DNA of 64,000 nucleotides from Ciona savignyi (taxonomy: Eukaryota; Chordata; Ascidiacea; Phlebobranchia; Cionidae): assembly GCA_000149265.1 (NCBI GenBank), contig CH003301.1, positions 200,715-264,714 of the forward strand. The letters run 5' to 3'. The position numbers and the translations under genes are program-made. The notes beneath the pieces were generated by a model, which was given only the letters and a program-made list of their open reading frames with translations, did no database searches and was not told where the DNA came from. Numbering within the stretch: the stretch's first letter is position 1; each line of letters begins with the position of its first letter. This document shows positions 45,137 to 58,800 of this stretch, piece after piece.

Positions 45137-45596
45137 AGTAGGCGCCGCTTATTTTGACCACGGACAATATGACCAACCCCTCTTATGACCAATTTGTTAC
45201 GGTCCGGAATTTTTCCATTTAAAATTCTCCGTTAATATGACAAAAATTTTGGATAATATGACCACAATTTTCTCCTGTCATATTTACATTTTTATGTACG
45301 CACGCATGCCGCATGTCCGCTCTGTCCCGGGTCTTAATGACGAAACAGTGACATCGCTATGACGTAGATTTATTAACACAGTCAGACTGTATTCCTTTTT
45401 CAAATCTAACAACGTTTTACAACTGCCAACCTCATACTGTTACTTCAGATAAACGATAAATTTGAGGGTATTTGGACTTCATGTGTCTTACGGCGTCGAT
45501 TCAGGCGCGGTTATGGCGACTTCGGTGTTTATGATCATTCAGATATTATGACCAAATGATCTGGTTCTAAGCTTTTCATATAAAGCGGCGCCTACT
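45137..45596. mobile_element. 460-bp MITE-like element with terminal inverted repeats
   Basis: AGTAGGCGCCGCTT at 45137-45150 is matched by the reverse complement AAGCGGCGCCTACT at 45583-45596. Subterminal repeats of TATGACCA occur on the left, and TTATGACCAAATGATC occurs near the right end. No open frame. A clear target duplication was not seen. Confidence 0.75.
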
Positions 45597-46274
45597 ACTG
45601 CATACCGTACCCGGAAAATGTACCATCCGTCATACTGCAGCACTTGCAAATAGGTTTTTAGTGAGTCATCAAAGTTACTACATACATACTACGAAATCGA
45701 TGAGATACTGAAGTTTATTCATCAGAATTAAACCAACAAAAGAGAAGGCGTCTCGAAATGGCTTTAAACACCATCTCGAAATAGCTTTGTCGTGCAGTAA
45801 GTTACTCCTGTGTATTGCTTCTATGTAGAACCGATCCGGTAATTTTTGAATCCTAAGAGAACGTTTATCGGCTTATTTTACATGCTAAATCTGCGTAAAA
45901 GGTATATGCAAAAAAGGGTTTCGGCTACAAATCGCGTCATTCGGGTTGAGCTTAAGCTTTCGATAGATCTTTATCGGAAGCTGGAACTAAGTTGGTCCTT
46001 AAGGGTAGTGGTAAGCTTAAAATTGTTGCTTTTTTATTTTGTTCTAGTGCAATAGTGTTTTGCCGATAAGAAAAATTATTGTAACCGGGGTGTGCGAGGA
46101 ACTTTGCTCTTTTTACTCTTGCGAGGACGTATGTTTACTTACTTAGCAAAATACATATAAGAGCAGAATAAAAAGGGCTTTGGTCACGGTTTAATTCATT
46201 CGGCCCGAGCTGCGCTCGAATTGTTTGTCAGTCACATAGTTGCTGTGACATCGTAGGTATTGACTCAAGACGGA

Positions 46275-49200
46275 ATGCTCGACCTCGCAGTTAAGCTTGT
46301 GTCTTCAGCGCTCTTTGTTGCGATTGGTGGGTTGTGGTCAACTTACGCGTTGTTTAAGATAACGACATCAATTTTGCATAATGGTTTCAAGAAAACGTTT
46401 GCCAACAAGCAAAGACGAGTACCTAGTTTGTACGAGTCGTGGAAACCTCGGGACGAACCAGAAACAACAGAAACACAATGGAATCATAGTTACGTTACAA
46501 CTCCCGTTAGTGGGTTGCGATTCCATTACGTGTGGGCGGGGCAATGTCCCGAGCATATTTCTTTTGAACTGGACGGAGATACCACACTAAGTTGTCATGT
46601 AAAAGGTAATTTTTTAAAAGGCAATCTTTTCTATAAAAGCTTCTAAACTTCTATTAATAGAGAGGACAACAAAGTTGGTATTGTGTCTTCACGGGTTTCC
46701 AGAATGCTGGTTTTCATGGCGTCACCTGCTCAGAGAATTTGAGAAAAGATCCAGCAAAGGTTAGCGATATCATCAATAATTAAGTACTCAGTTCGTGGTT
46801 ACTCGTGCTGGGACATTGCTGTATTTACCTCTTTACCGCTCGGTTAACAAATCACACAGAGCAATTTACTTATAAAACTTTAATTTAAAACATTCTTCTC
46901 TGGGTAGCAGCACTTTTAATCTTGTCATAGCTTATTGTCTAACTATTTCATAAATTACGCGACGTAAAATTCTTTGGCGTTTTAGATGACGCTTCTTATT
47001 TCGTCGTTGCCATGGATATGAGAGGTTACGGCGGTTCTGATGTCCCGACAGGAATTGCTTCGTACCACCTTACCCAGCTTAGCTCTGACGTCAAGAACGT
47101 AGTGACGTCATTGGGGTACGAGGTATGTGTTCTTGTGGCTCACGATTGGGGCGGAGTTGTGGCATGGGAGGTGTCGGAGCGTTATCCGGAGATTTTAGAA
47201 GGAATGATGGTGTTAAACTGTCCACATCCAAAAGCTGGGGTCGACATTGCAACCAAAAGCTTGCGACAGGTCTTTATCAAAAGCTGGTACATGTTCTTTT
47301 TCATGGTGAGATATAGATTTTTTGTCCCCTTATATGAAGCGTTCAAATTGCATGTACTTAGGAGGTACCCATGCGTAACATTCCTTCAACCGCTCTGGTA
47401 GTTGCACTTCGTCCGAGGTATACCTTATATAAACAAATGCGCTATTTTACAGGACGAACCTTGCATATGCTAAAAAGTGAACTTAATCCATTTTAAATAA
47501 AGTAAAAGTCATATTTTTTCGAAACGTGTGCGAAGTTTTAAAAAATCGTACAAGAATAAAAAATCGATTTACCATTAAGTCTCCCAAAATCGTTGTACGT
47601 TTATATTTTAGGTGCAAATTTTTGGCATGTGTGTTTCAAGATGGCTCATGCCTAATTACCCGTCATTTTCAAAAAATGCTGCGCTTAGTGAACGACGTAA
47701 TGATGCGTCGCCTGGTCCAAAAAGACCGTCCATGTCTTATTAAGCTTACGCTGGCATAGCAGGAATTAAACGCAGTAAGACGCTGACAAAGCAAATTTTA
47801 TGGTCACTGCAGATGAAATGACCAATGACAGATACGGAATGTGTTAAATTCTTTTAGGGGATCTGAGTTACCAACGTTAACTTTTTTCTATGGAGGTTTC
47901 TATATTGTACGTTTCTGCAGAAACAAATGGTTCCACCCAGTTGCAGGGCCAAAACTTGGTATAGGTCCATGCTGATTGCTAAGCAAGATAATTAGTATAC
48001 ATACACACAAGTAGAAACCTAGCATCGGTGGACTGCCCAACCGAAAGTGGGCAAATATTTAGAAGCATTCATATGGATAAAATCATTGGTCTATAACACT
48101 CTATCGCCACCTGATGCACTATAGCTATTAAACCGCTTTCAAAATGCTTAAAATACAGAAAAAACATTGTTTTGGTCATTTCGGGTCTAATGTTTTTTTT
48201 TATTAGTTCATTCTCACTAAATCTCTAATATACAGCCATTCCATGTCAGCCACAAAGCGTTGTAATTTCAACTCATTTATATATTTTCGAGCAAATGACC
48301 GTGTAAATCTTACTGGTGGTTATGTATTGGACTGTTTAACGGTCGAAGCCGAAAAAATATTTTTGTTTTATCACGTGGATGAGGATATGCAGGGATTATC
48401 ATTATTGGGCAATCATCAGATTGCCTCGCACCCACCGTCGGGTTTTGCAGTTTATTGTACGTTCTTACCAATGGAGCTAACCACGGCCAAACTGACGTGA
48501 CCCATCATCTTTTTTGTTTGTCTTAATTTTTTATCGATTCAATTTCTGGGCTATAAATGGCTGATCGTATACTATGATGTCACTGTTCAGTGTTCAAGGA
48601 GGAAATATTACTGTATTTATATATGGCGGCACAATTATTTTAAAACAATCACTAATCGGCCAATAGGGGGCAAAACAGTTTTTAAAATAAGATTGTGACA
48701 GCAAAATAGAACAGAAATGAAAATAACATTGATTAAAACAATTATAAACATGAACACTAACAGTCATTAAAACAGATACTAACATTGATATACAATACTT
48801 AATATAAAACAGAATGGTACTTAACACCCGTGTATTATTTGACTTTCATAATACTATACGCTTGTTATTGGAAGCATTACAAGTGAATAATATAACTTTG
48901 TTTTTAGTTCTGCCTTCTTTAAATGGGGGTTTCTTTTTACAGGTTCCAGCATTGCCAGAAATCTATATCTCACACAACAACTTCTGGTTTTTGAGGGAAA
49001 ATTTAAACGGGGGAGGAAAGTGGAAAACCACTCAATTAACTTCAGACGAGTTAGAGGTGTACAGTTACTCGCTGGGGGGCGCTAGCACCAAAGCCTCGAT
49101 AAACTACTACAGGGCATTGATTTTGCCGATTTACCAACAGAAGGATAGAGACAAAAGAATGCCGTCGGCAACAGCCAAATACCCGATACGACTGATTTGG

Positions 49201-49392
49201 GGAACACAGGACCCGTACATGGGAGTTGCGATGGCCGAGAGAACAAAGGTTTATTTGCCTGCAAACGAATCCCCGAATTCCCGAAGTGAAGTTCTACTTG
49301 TAGCCGATGCCGGGCACTTTTTGCAGCAAGACAAACCACACCAAGTCACTCACCTTGTGCGAGAGTTCCTCGCCGATCTTTACGACTCGTGA
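46275..49392 (+). CDS. EPHX4-like: Epoxide hydrolase-like alpha/beta hydrolase (4 exons, 399 aa)
   Basis: Exons 46275-46605, 46661-46759, 46986-47305 and 48943-49392; 1200 bases in phase. It belongs to the EPHX3/EPHX4 type of microsomal epoxide hydrolases, which open epoxides of fatty acids through a covalent ester. An N-terminal signal anchor (VKLVSSALFVAIGGLWSTYA) places it in the ER membrane. The oxyanion motif is HGFP at 121-124. The nucleophile is Asp197 in HDWGG, the acid is probably Asp340 in WGTQDPY and the base is His375 in DAGHFLQQ. The cap has NYYRA and YSYS tyrosines that could activate the epoxide. DMRGYGGSDVP is also typical. The stretch between GLRFHYVWAG and the HGFP strand is about 20 residues longer than usual for the family. 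The third intron (1.6 kb) holds a possible alternative exon. The gene is tail-to-tail with STAT, 454 bases apart. Confidence 0.93.
47612..47743 (+). other. Possible alternative terminal exon in EPHX intron 3
   Basis: After an acceptor-like TTATATTTTAG there is a 44-codon open frame ending in TAA, in phase with the donor of exon 3. It reads VQIFGMCVSRWLMPNYPSF, then SERRNDASPGPKRPSMSY. Use of this exon would give a protein truncated before the cap and the catalytic Asp340 and His375. It shows no recognised homology, and the constitutive model skips it. Confidence 0.3.
48370..48475 (-). mobile_element. Degenerate SINE fragment
   Basis: GGCAATCATCAGATTGCCTC, then CACCCACCGTCGGGTT and TTGCAGTTTATTGTACG, matches the middle of the SINE. 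It lies inside EPHX intron 3. Confidence 0.6.
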
Positions 49393-49845
49393 AAGTAAAA
49401 TAGATGACGTCAATTAAAACAAATTATGCAACAAGATATATTATGACGCATTTTATCGCCATGGCAACAACAAATTAGCAAATTTACATTATTAGCGTAA
49501 AATATAAACATGTACACAGAAATGAAAATAGCGACTTAAATGTTTACGAGACGTTCGTGTCTTTACCATGTCTATTGCAATCAAGAGATAAAAATGTACC
49601 GGCGGAACAATCAGGCCTAGTACGTTGGGCGAATCGGCGGTTTATAATACGGATGTGTTAGTACGAAGGCGATAAACACTGAGACACAAGGAATGATTGT
49701 GACGTGTCGAAATGTGTGTTTATGCTGACAGCAAAGAAACAAAAAACTTTGACATCAGTTGGCGCAACATTCCTTGCAAGCTGCAGCGGTCCAAGTGTGA
49801 CGATTTCCCAGTTTATTACGACTTCAGGCACCACCAGTTCGCCGA

Positions 49846-52800
49846 TCAGAGCTGTCGACTAAGAAGTTCATTTACATCGATGTTGCATGAAGCGAGGCAG
49901 TCGAGCGTGTCGTCGTATTCCATATTTCCCGTGACGTCGTTTGCTTGCTGGAAGTTGTTCACGACGCCCATGTCCGGACTGTAACAAGCGTTTTGAAGTT
50001 AATTGATTTCCCTTACCTTGATACAGTTACGCAAAAAAAAAAGAAAAAAAACCCATGCTTGTGTAGTATTCATTAACATTGAAAACAAACCAAACCGAAA
50101 ATAAAAAAATAAAATGTACTAATTGTAGTAATCCGTGTAGATATTAATCTGTAAAGTTTTATAACTTTGTGTTCACATGCAAAATTAAAAAAAAATGCAC
50201 ACTCACACATCGTACTGTATGTTGTTATGATGGGAAACAGTGGTAGGACTGTGGATGGATAGTTGCGCTTCGTAACCGCTTGCCGGTGTGTTAGGTGCGC
50301 TGTGGTCGCCCATAATGCTGACGTTGGTAATGTGGTTGCTGGAGAACAATGGGAGTTATGGAGCTGTCGATTGTTCTCTATCGAATTTCGATGGGGCTGT
50401 GACGTCACAAACCACATGCAACAGACTAGGTTATATGGAATATTCACGTTACCTTAAGATTTATTTTTAACACGCGACAAAATTTGAGGTTCTTAGTTAT
50501 TAAGCAGCATAATGAGATGAGGTTAAACATGATCTGCTTATAAACTAACAGCCGTTTCACACTCTTAGCCATTTAATACAACATCATTTTACCAAACTAT
50601 CTGATTTGTAGAAATGTATTAACACTGGTAGAAGTCACTATTTTACACCAGTAATTAATGAAGTCGTGAAGCGGTTGGCAAGCCGTGCATGAAAAGCTTT
50701 GGATTTAAATTACCCGGTTATTTATTGAACATTTCACTTCGTGCTCTAATAAGACACTTTAATTGGTAAAGCGATGCTGCACCAGCAAACATTTAGAAAA
50801 ACTACAAATTCATAAAATGTTGTGTTCCAATACCTGTTTGGTATATGCTGCATTAATTCAGTCCGAACATACCCGTCTCCTTGTGCTAAAATAAAAAAGA
50901 AACTTTGTAAGGGAGCAATTGACTTAAACTGAATAATTCATTATTGTTAAGTTAAAATGGGTAGAACTTTGGTATCTCATTTTAATTTTGGTCACTGTAA
51001 TTAAGGACAACTAACTTTAATAGAGTTGATCTTATCCCAATTGGAGCCACAAACAAAGTCGGCCCAGAGCTCTGGCTGGGGTAGAACATTTTCAATATCA
51101 TACATTTATATTGGTATCACAAGGTTGGTTCAAAACTTACAATAATATAATCTTTATACATGGGCGAATATTATTACAGGGCTTGTCGAAAGTAATAAAA
51201 AGTCTTCAAGTGTACCTGACAAACGGATAACTTACGCGAACTGCTAATGGTTTTGCTGTAGTATTGACCAAAGACCTCATCTTTGACTTGTGTCGTGTTG
51301 TCCGATTTGATGATATACATCAGTTGGTCAAGATCCTTGATCCGATCGGCCAATGATCGGATCCCATAATCTCTCAATGTCTGCGGTTGCAAGTTCCAAA
51401 CACGGGGAATACCCGGAGCTGCATATGAACAAATTAAACATATAGCAAGAGTACATACATATCTTTACAGAAATTTACAGTTTTAATTATTTCTAACTAA
51501 AAAAATCTTATCTTCTTAATACCTCTGAATAATGACTACAATGACCCATTAAACAATACAAAACAAAACAAGAAACTTCACCTTTATCTGACTCCGCTAC
51601 CCACGCAATGGTCAGTCCACCAATCTCAGAATCAGAATATCGAAGCAAAAAACTTGCCAAGGATTTGGAAACCAGTTTATCTTGAGATTCAGCTTTCCCA
51701 ATAAATCCAATGATGGCCCTGAGAGGGAAATTTATTTAACTTTTAATACTAATATATCTGAAACATCCTAAATTGAATGCTTTTATAAATAATTATGCTC
51801 TATGAATAATTAGAACTCAAGGAAAGGAATTTTCCCACAATTTGAAAACTTGTCAAATGACTGAAAACAAGAATCCACCCACCCATCATCCCAATGTTTT
51901 TGCAGATGTTTGCTTTTGGTTAGTTCCATGACACCATTAAACCACTGCCAGAACGTGAAATTCCGGTTCGGTAGAGGCTCACGGTTGAACTGGGCCCATG
52001 ATATTTGTCTGTCAGAGTTGATGGGAACGATTTGCTCTGTGGGAATATATGGTTTTAGAGCACATGAAACCAAAATTTGATAAAATCTTTCATGTGAACC
52101 ACAATCCAACTTTTTTGTGGGATAAGATGCTTATCCTTGAGTATGGGGAAAATGCAAATGAATAATCATCACTACCTCGTGTCAACACTCGGCTTAGGCT
52201 AACTATTGCAGGTTTTTAGATAAAGTGGATAGGCCTATAAAGACATTTTTACAGTTGTTGTTTAAACTATTATTCCACTCTGTTCAAGCAATATTTGCTT
52301 ACAGTCATATGTTAGTACACAACTAATTGAGAGCTACATAAAAATTATTGCAGGTTTTGTTTCCAACCAAACAATATGCAACATTAAACGCATATGTATT
52401 AAACAATTGTATTGTTATTTAGTTTAATGATGTATTATATTTCGTTAATGCGAATATATTGCCCACTTACTAAATACTTTATAACCGAGATATTGCTTGG
52501 CTTGTTGTGTGAGGCCCCTCGATGAATGACACTCGTGTTTCCATTTATAGTCGAGTGTTTCAATGAGTTTACACCACGGAACTTTATCTGGGATGTGGAA
52601 CGGAATGCGACCCTGCAATGACCACGGAACGTATTACTATCTGCCATTATGTAGATATTAGATATGAATGAACAAATATTGTTATTTATTTTTACTGCTC
52701 AGAAAATTTAGAAATCTACATGATCGGAAATCTACTTCATAGATTTGCAGGCTGTCTGTGATTAGCCCGGGATGGTGCTGATCACACATTATTATTGGTC

Positions 52801-55800
52801 GAATAACACAGCGATAGTATATTGTATTTTTATATCGGCTTTATATTTTTTTGTGTAGTACCAAAATGCTCTGAAGTATAAAAAGTACTTAAATATATAC
52901 ATGTCGTATTGAAATTTGAGTATTGTAAATAAGATTATTACAAAAACTTAATGTTAAATTAATTAAATAAATTACAGCTCACAGAACACACATGAGAATA
53001 GGTCCATTGCTTGGAATTGCCGTAACTATGACTACCAAACCAATCACAACTAATTAAAGCTGGGTTCCATTTTTCAATTACACAACTACAATCTACGTTT
53101 AACTATTTGCCAAAACAGTTACAAATTAAAGGTAAAATTCACTTTGTTACATTAACATAAAAACAATTATTTGTTCATGATTAAATAACAGTGATTAGAT
53201 CAGCTTTTGGTTCAGTGGCAATTACCCCACCTAATGATACCTTATACGAGAAGGAGTTATCCCATAAAACTGTTCCTTTGGCGTTGCACTCCTGGCTAAC
53301 ATTAACTATCACCACAACTGGGAGTGACATTGTGAAAGTCTGGAATATACACAAATGTAGTTATTACCTGCTCGGCAAAAGCATTATCCCACAGAATGCT
53401 AGCCGCTGCATTTGCCTCCTGGTTGCCATGCACAATAACTACTACTGGTAATGATAATGTCTGTATGAAAAGATAAATAAATGGATTAAACAGCCATTAA
53501 TAATTTTCTAAAAGGATGTGTCATTTGTAACCGGCGAAATCGGAAATCCACATAGAAGGATTTAATGTTATTTGACACTGCACCTGCATTGAGTCATTTG
53601 ATTGATTCTTTTCCAAATTTATTATGTGTTTACTAGATGTCTGCCATGAATAGTGCAATAACTGATAAAAAGAATTCAAGTGGTAGTAAGTAAAGAAACA
53701 TTGAATTCAAGGCTAATATTTAAACCAGGGGTCGGCAAACTTTTTATAGTCGCGGGCCAAAACCAAACTCAACATGATCTCGGCGGGCCGTAATAAATTT
53801 CTTAATTCCACATCAACTTTTCTATGTTTTGATAACATTTCACGATTGCAAAAACAATTAGAAAAATATATGTTTACTACCTAGTAGCTAGTATTATCTA
53901 TCGTACAGGACTCGGTTTAAAGAACACGATGCAAACAAATATGAAATAGAAAAAACGATGTCTGTTGTGTCATAATGTTACCTGTCATAATATGTGTCAT
54001 AATGACATAATGTTATAATAATACAATTGTATTGCTTCTACTATCACTAATGCGCATTCCAACAAACACACATACTTATTGCTTTCTCTCAAAGCATTTT
54101 CTTTGTCTGCACGCACACATTCACAATAGACACGGTCAGGCGCATTTTTTTATTATTGCCGCACAGATTGTTGAAATTCATCAAAATCTAAGATGCAGAT
54201 GACACAGTGTGCCGTATTCTATAATACTTCAGTTAGATGTCTTAGGCCGGATGATTTTGCTTGGCGGGCCGAAGACGGCCCGCGGGGCCGTAGGTTGCCG
54301 ACCCCTGATTTAAACAGATTATACTGAGCTTCTGTACATTTCTTCTTTACAGCACAGCTGCACAGGAATAGACACCAGATGTGATGGGTCTGGGATAGTA
54401 GTATAGTACCTCGATATATATTTCGATACCAACACTGAACACTGATAAGCTTGTGATTAGTGCACTTTAGCTATGATATTCATGTTTTTCCCCTATAAAT
54501 GGAAAAACACAAAGGAATTATCACATGGGACAATTCAATTATGGCCTTTGTTTTAGTTTTAGAAGAACCAAGTGATGCCCGCTAAGTCCTTAGATCAAGT
54601 AAACTCAGCTAGTTACCACACCTAACTAGTTAAATGCTGACCAGATACCAAGTCAAAAAAGTCAGTAAAGATATGAAAAACATACCCGGACTTGGAAGAC
54701 CAGTTCATTTCCACCAACACTAAAACGGGATTGAAAAAGAATTGTAAATTTCTCTTCCGTAACCGATTCAGCGCCTCGTTTGTCGGACCGCTTGATTCGG
54801 CGCAATGACTAAGCACAAAATTGGAATCAAACATGGTCATTATAACACCGCATCAAAATAAAGAACAACAAGACAGGTTAATGTTGCTGATGTAAGTTTC
54901 AACAGCCTTTACTTTCGAGGGGGTTCAATTGGTAAGTCAGATCTGCTTATAAATAAAGCCCATTTATAGCACTACCTATACCTAAATCAAATTTGTTTTT
55001 TCTTTCTGTAATTAGCAGATGAATAAAATTAATTTTAAAAACATTACTTAAATACAATGACAACTAATTTAACTGAATGTAATCAATTAATATTGAAATG
55101 AACCATTGTGTCTATCTAATGATAAAATGCCCACAATTATGCCACCAAAAACCCACAAAATTTACATACTGGTAGGTGGTATTTTCCCATTTTAAGGTAG
55201 ATATCATAGAATTTAACAGTGATGCAAAAAGAAATCTCAGGAAATAAGTTGATGTTTCATTTATGCACTTCTTTTATTGTATTTGAAGCATCCAGTCATC
55301 ACTCACCATGTTTCTGAAGTTGACACTTAGAATGCCAGACTGTGGATGATACTCCATCACTGATTCCGGGTTCAGTATCTCGCCACTCATTTCCGTGATG
55401 CTGAGATGGATGGAAGATGATTTCAATAGGAAAAAATATTTTTTATAGCTCAATGTGAGTAAAAGTGGGAAATTATTCTAATATAGCAGCAGCCTACATT
55501 CACAAGCAAAGTAAATGTTGATTAAAATGTTTTTGGTATTATATTAAAAGTTAAGTCAGTTAACAAATGCTACGACTAGTGGAATTGTCTATTGTTAGGA
55601 CTATAGGTCTCTCTTTTTTTAGTTGTAGTAAACATACTGATTTAGGAAATCCAAGATGCTACTTGATTATTAATATAGCACTTTGTAAAGATGGACTTCC
55701 TAATATAACCACAAAATCCGATGTTGCATGTGCATTTTGTACTTTAGTTCTTTCTGTAGTTTTTTTTGTTAAAAATTGAACAACTAAAATTCTTTTTAAT

Positions 55801-58800
55801 TCACCTTCTGCTGGTGTCATTTTTGAGGAGTGCTTTTGCTTGGTTTTCACTTATAATGCTTGCTTTAACTGTAGGTGGATTCATATGCACATTGAGTTTG
55901 CCACCCACAAGCAATCGAATCGTCGCGCCAAATCTGGTCTGGGTTTTCAACACTTGTGGGGGTTGTTTTTCAATAATAAACGTGCTGTGAATTAAAGTAT
56001 GACCTTTTAACAAAAAATATGTAATTCTTATTTCAACACCAATTATAAAGTGTTCAAGAATATGAAAATTACTTCCAAGTACTTCCATAATGCCAACAGT
56101 CAAGTTATAGAAACTATTGCAGTGTGTTCCAGATTAATTATTTAATTTAAAATAATTAGATAGAGAGTCTACAAATAAATAGAGATATTTACCTGGTAAC
56201 TAGTGTGGACAAAAGTGCTGTGATTGTTGCATTTAAATCAGGAAGCACATCTCTTCCAGGGTTGTTGATTGGTAGTTGTTGCCGCTGTAGTTCAACTCGC
56301 TTTATTTGTTGTCGATTCTGCCATATTATCTCCGCCAGCTGTTCACACCTGCATGGATTAGCACGCAAATCATAGAACCTCCACGCACATTTTACTCACA
56401 GAGCTACTGTACACAGTTACAAACCATTGTTGGAGCTGGTCTAAATTGCTTTCATGTTGCACTCCATTATAAGCAAGCGCCTGTGAGCGCTTCCACTTAA
56501 TCAGTTCTTCATCAAGTATTTGGTTCTGCAACTGGCTCAGGTGAGTGAAAGTTTCCTCGTGCCGTGTGGCCAGGCTCTGTGGTTGGCAAACAGAGTTTAC
56601 CCAGTTACAATATTGATGTAATATTGAAGTTGGGCTAAGTGGTAAGAGGAACAGAAATCTTTGTTTAATTCTTTTGTTTACTATACCAGTATACACTTGA
56701 TGATAAATTGGCAATTTTATAACTGCAATCCATTAAAAGTTATACAACACCTAAACACTTTTTCATGTAAGATTTAAGTAAACCAACATAGTTATTTATT
56801 TAACAATGTAGAAATAATAGTAAATTGATATGAACAACTTAATTCAGCTAAAATTGTTTTCTGATAATGCTTAGTTTAAAGCTGCGATGTAATACATACA
56901 AAGCACATAGTTATAGATGGCCCTTTTCCAATTAAAGCGGCGCGTCAGCACGATAAATAATAACAGTCCACAGCCTTTCACATTGAAATAGAAACAGTAA
57001 ACATAAGCTTTGTAATTCTTATCACTTTGATCACAATTAAAATTTTATTACAATAAGAAAAAAAAATTTAATTTTTTACTTATGGGAGACAAAGGTGGTC
57101 ACCCCACCATCTGTCAATGTTTTATATTCGATGCTGTTATTAAATAATAATTCATTTTTCAAGCAGTTAAAAAAAAGAAATCGTTTGTTGAATACATATG
57201 TATTATGCAGCTGTAGTTACAATGTATTGTGGAGATTAAAACTGTGTGCAAAGTTAAATCATGAATAAATAATTGAGAATAATAGATTTTGTTAAATATT
57301 ATCAAAATCCATGAAGACTGAGTGGCATTTAGGTAGCATACATATTTGCATATAAGCATATTCCCAAGCAAGTTTTCTACTTGATAAGAAAACCCAGCGA
57401 ACAATCATGACCTCCCCTAAAACCTATGTATGTTAACAACCTTACCGCACGTAACTGCTGTAGTTTCTGAGCTTCAGCTCTGAGCAGCTTATCAACTTCA
57501 GCTTGTTTGCGAGTGAGTTGTGTTTCGTATTGCCGGTTTGGGTTTGATGGGTCGAGTTGCTGAATTTGTTGCAATTCCGCTAAATGATACATATTTTGTC
57601 AGTATATATATTTAGGTAGTTTCTGGTACATACAAGTACCACTTCATGTTAAACAACATATTTTTATAAAGTCACAATTAAAATTTTACGTTACTCAAAA
57701 ACAATTAGGTACTGTGAAATCCGTGAACAGACACTGTAAACCTACCGACTAGCACTTCACTTTATTTCCCATTGCTTTAGTATATTCAAGCTAAAAACTC
57801 TTAATCCAATTAAAAATGAGTTAACAAATATTATATATCTCTAATTGCACAAAATACAAACAATAGAATTTATATCCAACAAATTCTTAGCCTAAAACCC
57901 AGGGTAAAGCAATACCACATGATTGTTAATGATTGTTTTAATTTTTAACTAAACTACTAGAAATTGGATGTCAAAACTTACATGTAATTTTTAAGCTATC
58001 CTGGTAGTTGATTACAAAGTACTCTTGATTCGATTGAAGTTGCCGTAAGTCATTTTCTGTGTCTCTTGTCATTGCAGCAAGTCGTTTTAGTTCACTGTTG
58101 ATGTGAGATAACTTCTCGGAGTGCTGGTCATTCCTCATATGCATTCCTCCATCAATTAGCTGTAAGCAATTTAAAAGGGAACATTCTTATATCTGCTGAG
58201 AATACCACGTAAACACAATCGTGGCAATTGCAAATGTTGGGTTTATAAATTATTACCTATTACCCAGTAACTTAAATAAAAATGATCCAATAAAACCATC
58301 TTCATGAAGTGCACTTACTGAATGTGCATGCTGCACAAGTCTTTTTTCAATGGAAAGAATTCTTTTGACTGTCCTTACCAGCTCCAATGGGGCAGGCCCA
58401 TATACATTCTGAAAAACCAGAACAACATTTTTGGCTTTATTTAGAGTGCTTTTTTTATTGATAAAAATAGGCGAAAAAGAGAAAGAAAGAGCTAAATGAA
58501 AACCTACTTTGAAATGTGAGGCAATTTCACTAAAGTGAAGCCTTTGAACAAAGTCCCTTGCCTCGATCAAGGAGTCGCATTGTTTTTGGATTTCACCCAA
58601 AAACAGATCGAGAATATATTTTGCATGGGGTTCGTCATTGGGTGTGTTATCTGGGTCAAGTTGGTCCCTGGAAATTGAAAGAAACCAGTTATGTTAATTG
58701 CTTAAGGTGGAAAACTATAAACCCCATTTTGATTAGTAACGTGTTAGACCAGGATTTAAAAAGCTAAGTTGTGTCATTTGACATGGCCATAAGTCATACA

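Larger units (their letters stand above)
42700..46250. other. Intergenic or intronic region with repeats only
   Basis: No supported exon. It contains a diverged SINE (44363-44650), a 460-bp terminal-inverted-repeat element (45137-45596) and, near 43430-43520, repeats of CAAAACAATA and GTTTTGTTGTT. Missing 5' exons of the death-domain gene may lie here. Confidence 0.5.
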
